NCBI RefSeq assembly: GCF_003173575.1
Contig: NZ_QGNY01000009.1
Location: 118,352-182,351, forward strand
Direction of reading: 5' to 3'
Length of the DNA: 64,000 nt
Source: Pedobacter paludis
GTDB taxonomy: Bacteria > Bacteroidota > Bacteroidia > Sphingobacteriales > Sphingobacteriaceae
Below are positions 59,140 through 64,000 of this stretch, piece by piece (the stretch's first letter is position 1; every line of letters begins with the position of its first letter). Both the position numbers and the translations under genes were made by a program. The notes beneath the pieces are model-generated. The model was not told the origin of the DNA and made no database searches. It saw only the letters and a program-made list of their open reading frames with translations.

Positions 59140-62100
59140 ATGCAACAAGTAGAAATATATAAACCTAAAAATAAAATTCGTTTTGTTACCGCTGCTTCTT
59201 TATTTGATGGGCACGATGCTACAATTAACATTATGCGTCGAATCCTTCAATCGTCCGGTGCAGAGGTTATTCATTTAGGCCATAACCGATCAGTTGATGA
59301 AGTGGTAAACTGTGCAATTCAAGAGGATGTTCAAGGCATTGCAATGACTTCTTATCAAGGCGGTCATATCGAATATTTTAAATACATGTTCGATCTGTTG
59401 CAGGAAAAAGGATCTGGTCACATTAAAATATTTGCAGGTGGCGGGGGTGTGATACTTCCTTCTGAAATTGACGAGCTCCAAGCCTATGGTATTTCTAAAA
59501 TCTACTCGCCAGACGATGGCCGTAAAATGGGATTACAGGGAATGATTAATGACATGTTAGAGAAAACAGATTTCATAACAAAAGCCAGTATTACCAATGA
59601 GTTAGCATCCATCCCAACAAAAGATATTAAAGCTATAGCTGGCGCAATAACCGTTGCTGAAAATGATCCCGAAGGAGCTCAAAAATTTGTTGATGAGTTA
59701 AAAAAACTTTCTAAGAACAATAAAGCACCAATTTTAGGCATCACTGGAACTGGTGGTGCAGGAAAATCTTCTCTTGTTGATGAGCTGGTTAGGCGATTTC
59801 TTGTAGAAGTAAAAGATAAAACATTAGCCATTATTTCTGTAGATCCTTCCAAGAGAAAAACAGGTGGTGCACTTCTAGGCGACAGGATTCGGATGAATGC
59901 GATCAACAACCCAAGAGTGTACATGAGGTCTTTGGCAACGCGACAGGCAAACCTTGCGCTTTCGAAAAACGTGCAGGAGAGTATAGACATCTGCAAGGCA
60001 GCTGGTTATGATCTAATTATTGTAGAGACTTCTGGAATTGGGCAATCGGATACCGAAATAACAGAACATTGCGATGTTTCCTTATATGTTATGACTCCTG
60101 AATTTGGAGCAGCTACTCAATTGGAAAAAATCGATATGCTCGATTTTGCAGATTTAGTCGCCATAAATAAATTCGATAAAAGAGGTGCGCTAGATGCATT
60201 GCGGGATGTTCGAAAACAATATAAGCGAAACCACAATATTTTCGATGCTAAGGACGAGGAAATTCCAGTTTATGGAACAATGGCATCTCAGTTTAACGAT
60301 CCGGGAATGAATAATTTATTTGTAGCCTTAATGCAACAGATAAAAGATAAAACAGGAACGGATTTCCATGCAAAAATGGAGCTCACATCAGATCAATCAG
60401 AGAAAATTTACATCATTCCGCCAGATCGAATTAGATATTTAGCCGAAATTGCAGAATCGAGCCAAACTTATAATGAATGGGTGGATAAGCAATGTACTAT
60501 TGCCAGAAAAATGTACCAGCTTAAAGGTGTAATCGACTTATCAGAAGAATATCAATCACTTTCTTTGGGCAGTGGGTTAAAAGAAGCCTATACTTTTTTT
60601 GAGGAAATGTTAGATGGCGAATGCAAAAAATTGCTCCGAAAGTGGCCTGAAACCAAAAAGGCTTATAAAGAAGAGTTTTTTATATACAAGGTTCGGGATA
60701 AAGAAATTAAACAGCCTTTGTATTATGAATCACTATCTAAATTAAATATTCCTAAAGTTTCCTTGCCAAGATATGAGGATTGGGGTGATATTTTACGTTG
60801 GTTATTAACTGAAAATCTTCCGGGAGAATTTCCCTATGCGGCAGGAGTATTTCCATTAAAACGCGAGGGAGAAGACCCCACAAGGATGTTTGCCGGAGAA
60901 GGTGGCCCAGAAAGAACGAACAAACGTTTCCATTATGTTTCTTTAGGCCAGCCTGCCCATCGTCTTTCAACTGCTTTTGATTCTGTAACCTTATATGGTG
61001 AAGATCCTCATATTCGCCCAGATATTTATGGTAAAATTGGAAACTCGGGTGTAAGCATTGCTACCCTAGATGATGCTAAAAAACTTTATTCCGGTTTCGA
61101 TCTTTGCGCTGCATCTACCTCCGTATCAATGACAATTAACGGGCCTGCTCCTATGTTATTGGGCTTTTTTATGAATGCGGCAATAGACCAGCAATGTGAG
61201 AAATACATTATTGAAAATGATTTGCAGACTGAAACCGAAGAAAAGATAAAGGCAATTTATAAGGCTAAAAATACAGTTCGTCCAAGTTATAATGGTACGT
61301 TACCAGCTGGAAATGATGGTTTGGGTTTGATGCTTTTGGGCGTTACAGGAGATCAGGTTTTGCCTGCAGAGATTTATTCTGCTATAAAAGCTAAAGCAAT
61401 CAGCTCGGTTCGAGGAACGGTTCAAGCCGATATTTTAAAGGAAGATCAGGCTCAAAACACTTGTATATTCTCTACAGAGTTTGCATTGAGAATGATGGGC
61501 GATATTCAAAAATATTTTATTGATGAAAAAGTAAGAAATTTTTATTCTGTATCCATTTCGGGTTATCATATCGCCGAAGCAGGCGCTAATCCCATTTCGC
61601 AACTTGCCTTTACACTAAGTAATGGATTTACTTTTGTTGAGTATTACTTAAGTCGTGGAATGCATATTGATGATTTTGCGCCCAATTTATCTTTCTTTTT
61701 TTCCAACGGAATCGATCCAGAGTACGCAGTTATTGGTCGCGTAGCGAGAAGAATTTGGGCAAAAGCAATTAAAAATAAGTATAAGGGAAATGATCGTTCT
61801 CAGAAGTTAAAATATCATATACAGACTTCTGGGCGATCTTTACATGCTCAGGAAATAGATTTCAATGATATCAGAACTACACTACAGGCTCTATACGCGA
61901 TATATGACAACTGTAATTCACTCCATACCAATGCGTATGATGAAGCCATTACTACACCTACCGAAGAATCTGTACGAAGAGCAATGGCCATTCAGTTAAT
62001 CATAAATCGCGAATTAGGGCTGGCAAAAAACGAGAATCCATTACAAGGTGCTTTCATTATAGAGGAGCTGACAGATTTAGTCGAAGATGCGGTACTTACT

Positions 62101-62511
62101 GAATTTAAACGGATTAACGATCGTGGCGGAGTTCTTGGAGCTATGGAAACCATGTATCAAAGAGGTAAAATTCAAGAAGAAAGTTTATACTATGAAACAT
62201 TAAAGCATACCGGAGAATATCCCATAGTTGGTGTAAATACCTTTTTAAATAAAAATGGTTCGCCTACGATTATACCTGGAGAAGTTATTCGTGCCACTGA
62301 AGAAGAAAAACAATTTCAAATTTCTGCTCTTCAAAAATTTCAGGATAGAAATGAAGATAAGTCTGCTCTGCTGTTAAAACAATTGCAAAAATCTGCGATT
62401 GATGGGGAGAATATCTTCGACAAGTTAATGGAAGTCTGCAAAATCTGTTCGTTAGGTCAGATAAGCAAGGCGCTTTATGAGGTTGGTGGTCAGTACAGAA
62501 GAAATATGTAA
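59140..62511 (+). CDS. icmF: Fused isobutyryl-CoA mutase IcmF-type enzyme
   Basis: A 1123-residue three-part enzyme in IcmF order. Residues 1 to about 140 bind B12 (FDGHDATIN with the cobalt-ligand His25). About 195-430 form a MeaB-like G-protein chaperone with P-loop GTGGAGKS (203-210). From about 560 comes the mutase barrel (FAGEGGPERTNKRFHYVSLG, GKIGNSGVSIATLDDAKKLY, SISGYHIAEAGANP). The position of Arg207 in methylmalonyl-CoA mutases, which binds the substrate carboxylate, is Gln772 in EDQAQNTCIF, favouring isobutyryl-CoA or similar uncharged acyl-CoA. Separate methylmalonyl-CoA mutase genes are not in the window. Confidence 0.9.
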   Translation: MQQVEIYKPKNKIRFVTAASLFDGHDATINIMRRILQSSGAEVIHLGHNRSVDEVVNCAIQEDVQGIAMTSYQGGHIEYFKYMFDLLQEKGSGHIKIFAGGGGVILPSEIDELQAYGISKIYSPDDGRKMGLQGMINDMLEKTDFITKASITNELASIPTKDIKAIAGAITVAENDPEGAQKFVDELKKLSKNNKAPILGITGTGGAGKSSLVDELVRRFLVEVKDKTLAIISVDPSKRKTGGALLGDRIRMNAINNPRVYMRSLATRQANLALSKNVQESIDICKAAGYDLIIVETSGIGQSDTEITEHCDVSLYVMTPEFGAATQLEKIDMLDFADLVAINKFDKRGALDALRDVRKQYKRNHNIFDAKDEEIPVYGTMASQFNDPGMNNLFVALMQQIKDKTGTDFHAKMELTSDQSEKIYIIPPDRIRYLAEIAESSQTYNEWVDKQCTIARKMYQLKGVIDLSEEYQSLSLGSGLKEAYTFFEEMLDGECKKLLRKWPETKKAYKEEFFIYKVRDKEIKQPLYYESLSKLNIPKVSLPRYEDWGDILRWLLTENLPGEFPYAAGVFPLKREGEDPTRMFAGEGGPERTNKRFHYVSLGQPAHRLSTAFDSVTLYGEDPHIRPDIYGKIGNSGVSIATLDDAKKLYSGFDLCAASTSVSMTINGPAPMLLGFFMNAAIDQQCEKYIIENDLQTETEEKIKAIYKAKNTVRPSYNGTLPAGNDGLGLMLLGVTGDQVLPAEIYSAIKAKAISSVRGTVQADILKEDQAQNTCIFSTEFALRMMGDIQKYFIDEKVRNFYSVSISGYHIAEAGANPISQLAFTLSNGFTFVEYYLSRGMHIDDFAPNLSFFFSNGIDPEYAVIGRVARRIWAKAIKNKYKGNDRSQKLKYHIQTSGRSLHAQEIDFNDIRTTLQALYAIYDNCNSLHTNAYDEAITTPTEESVRRAMAIQLIINRELGLAKNENPLQGAFIIEELTDLVEDAVLTEFKRINDRGGVLGAMETMYQRGKIQEESLYYETLKHTGEYPIVGVNTFLNKNGSPTIIPGEVIRATEEEKQFQISALQKFQDRNEDKSALLLKQLQKSAIDGENIFDKLMEVCKICSLGQISKALYEVGGQYRRNM

Positions 62512-62519
62512 CATAAAAA

Positions 62520-62545
62520 AAGCCATTTACGATTGTAAATGGCTT
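62520..62545. terminator. Bidirectional hairpin terminator
   Basis: AAGCCATTTAC (62520-62530) and GTAAATGGCTT (62535-62545) form a perfect 11-bp stem with loop GATT. The A-run before it gives a T-run for the convergent minus-strand gene. Confidence 0.88.
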
Positions 62546-62564
62546 AAATATTTTATTAAACTGC

Positions 62565-63545
62565 TTATCCAGCGATCCAGCTAAATTTATAATCAATAGT
62601 TGGATTTTTCATACGCTCGGCCACTCTTAACAATCTTGACGGCAGATTCATAATATAGTCGCGAGCTTTTTCTCCAGCTTCATCTAAATCACGCATGCCT
62701 TCAATTTTCCAATCGATAATTAACTGTTGCATAATTTCAACATAATCTACTGCAGTATAAACACCCAATCGTTGTGCTGCATCAGTAAAGTGTCCAAAAG
62801 TTTGGCCAATTTTTAAACCTACTTCACGTAAGAAGTGAGCAGGCATTACAATTTTCTTACGCATCATATCTTCAAAAGCCAACATTGCTTCGTTAGGATC
62901 AACCTCAAAAATACGGTTCATAAAATCCTTGTACGCTTTTGCATGTCTAGCTTCATCTGATGCAATAACACCACACATTCTCGATAATAATGTATCGCCA
63001 TCCTTTTTGGCAAGTGAAGCCACTCTTCTATGAGAAACATTGGTTGCTAATTCTTGAAAACTAGTATAAATAAAATTACGATAGGGATCATGGCCAGTGC
63101 CAATATCGAAACCATCGGCAATAAGATACTGTGTAGAGATCTCCATTTGACGCATATCTACACGCCCAGATAAATATAAATATTTGTTCAATAAATCACC
63201 ATGACGATTTTCTTCTGCAGTCCAATGACGAACCCACTTCATCCAGCCTCCTTCTTCATCCCTACTGTGGCCGTCAACCATAGCAAGCCATGATTCGTAG
63301 GTTGGTAAAGCTTCTTCAGTAATGGTATCACCAATTAATACAGCTACTAAATCATAAGAAAGATCTTTTGCATTATCTCTTAAAATCCGGATATCTTGAT
63401 AAAATGTTTCACTAGTAGAATCTGGTAAAAAATCAGAAGGTTGCCAATTGGTGTCAATAGGTTTCAAATAAGTCCCCATCGACTCAAGCATATATTTTTC
63501 AATATGCATCATTACTTCCCTTCTTTTATCTGCAAAAAAACTCAT
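62565..63545 (-). CDS. Soluble acyl-ACP desaturase (stearoyl-ACP type)
   Basis: A 326-residue di-iron helical desaturase. Both iron motifs are present: TAEENRHGDLLNKYLYLSGR (ENRH) and VIASDEARHAKAYKDF (DEARH), with RQMEISTQYLIADGFDIG and FIYTSFQELATNVSHRRVA between. It introduces a cis double bond into acyl chains on acyl carrier protein. Length suits bacterial DesA-type relatives of plant stearoyl-ACP desaturases. ATG 63545 follows the -7 box by 27 bases; Met12 or Met13 are alternative starts. The bond position is unknown. Confidence 0.93.
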   Translation of the reverse strand: MSFFADKRREVMMHIEKYMLESMGTYLKPIDTNWQPSDFLPDSTSETFYQDIRILRDNAKDLSYDLVAVLIGDTITEEALPTYESWLAMVDGHSRDEEGGWMKWVRHWTAEENRHGDLLNKYLYLSGRVDMRQMEISTQYLIADGFDIGTGHDPYRNFIYTSFQELATNVSHRRVASLAKKDGDTLLSRMCGVIASDEARHAKAYKDFMNRIFEVDPNEAMLAFEDMMRKKIVMPAHFLREVGLKIGQTFGHFTDAAQRLGVYTAVDYVEIMQQLIIDWKIEGMRDLDEAGEKARDYIMNLPSRLLRVAERMKNPTIDYKFSWIAG

Positions 63546-63572
63546 TACTTATGCTTATATTTTTGTTAAAAA

Positions 63573-63580
63573 CAAAGATA
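63573..63580 (-). promoter_or_regulatory. -7 box of the acyl-ACP desaturase gene
   Basis: CAAAGATA reads TATCTTTG on the minus strand, a full TAnnTTTG match. CAAA at 63595-63598 (TTTG on the minus strand) could be a -33 element with a short 14-base spacer. Confidence 0.5.
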
Positions 63581-63844
63581 ACCAAATATTATGGCAAACC
63601 TTAGGATATTAACATATTTGCACCAATTGAGTTTTAAAACAGCCATATTTTATCAAAAGTGTAATTAAAACCAAAATTGCAAGTCCTGTATACAACCTTA
63701 TAAATAAATTTGATAGTTGTAAGCGGATAATCTGCAAGTTTCGCCATTCCTAAAATGAAACAGAACGGTTAAGAAAAAGCATTCTCGCTCCATCGGGCTT
63801 GCAGCGGAAGGCTGCAGCGCCGGAAAAAGGCCGGAAAAAAGGAA
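63581..63844. other. Spacer between desaturase promoter and rRNA operon end
   Basis: AT-rich up to about 63780, then GC-rich hairpins: TGCAGC/GCTGCA at 63801-63817 and CCGG/CCGG at 63821-63835. These lie downstream of the 5S gene on the minus strand and may take part in rRNA 3' processing. No tRNA was found. Confidence 0.4.
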
Positions 63845-63870
63845 GGCCCCGTAGCAAACGCTGCGGGGCC
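63845..63870 (-). terminator. rRNA operon terminator hairpin
   Basis: GGCCCCGTAGC and GCTGCGGGGCC pair over 11 bp (one G-T wobble) around AAAC. On the minus strand it is followed by TTCC and a T6 run, placed 10 bases after the 5S gene end. Confidence 0.85.
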
Positions 63871-63880
63871 TCTTTTAAGA

Positions 63881-63991
<111 letters not shown>

Positions 63992-64000
63992 ATATTTTAA

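Overview
The window looks like the chromosome of a Bacteroidota bacterium, most likely Sphingobacteriaceae and close to Pedobacter. The basis is as follows. The DNA is AT-rich. Starts mostly lack Shine-Dalgarno sequences. Promoter -7 boxes of the Bacteroidota form TAnnTTTG recur before genes. Many protein types are typical of the phylum (DUF4294, DUF4783, an HU-SPOR protein, a PafA-type phosphatase, LpxR, BshB1). The relA/spoT-fur-purA order is one I recall from Bacteroidota genomes. The genus is inferred from memory of protein and intergenic-repeat styles, not from a search.

Layout. Positions 1-8.0 kb hold a dense co-directional molybdenum-cofactor block: the tail of a xanthine-dehydrogenase-type subunit, then xdhC, mocA, moaA, moeA, a TSUP permease, a small exported Mo-binding-domain protein, moaD, a moeB-rhodanese fusion, moaE and a moaC-mogA fusion. 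From 8.3 to 16.9 kb lie a membrane fatty-acid desaturase, several unrecognised small genes, lysine 6-aminotransferase, an acyl-CoA dehydrogenase, bshB1, a glutathione peroxidase and a DUF4294 protein. From 17 to 31.6 kb are housekeeping genes: relA/spoT, fur, purA, pabB, an M48 lipoprotein protease, plsY, nadC, gpmI and lon. From 31.7 to 46.7 kb are lpxR, arfB, cmk, a DUF1080 protein, a TPM-domain protein, an SH3 protein, rpsA, a repeat-rich non-coding stretch, a GH20 hexosaminidase, a DCC protein, a class IV aminotransferase, pyrR and pyrB.

From 47.0 to 55.2 kb is the most interesting block: a 1007-residue TPR protein, an outer-membrane barrel, an HU-like/SPOR membrane protein, ExbB, ExbD and a TonB-like protein, tightly packed. 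It reads as a dedicated energy-transducing complex spanning the envelope, possibly doing a Tol-Pal-like job. A small PIN toxin-antitoxin pair then separates it from folC. The window ends with a PafA-type phosphatase, a fused isobutyryl-CoA-mutase-type enzyme, an acyl-ACP desaturase on the minus strand, and a 5S rRNA that should be the end of an rRNA operon continuing beyond the right edge.

Non-coding features include strong hairpin terminators (several bidirectional between convergent genes), a triplicated 116-bp repeat with perfect 13-bp inverted arms after rpsA, two related REP-like hairpin repeats, and short tandem repeats. I saw no CRISPR array, insertion sequence, prophage or tRNA gene.
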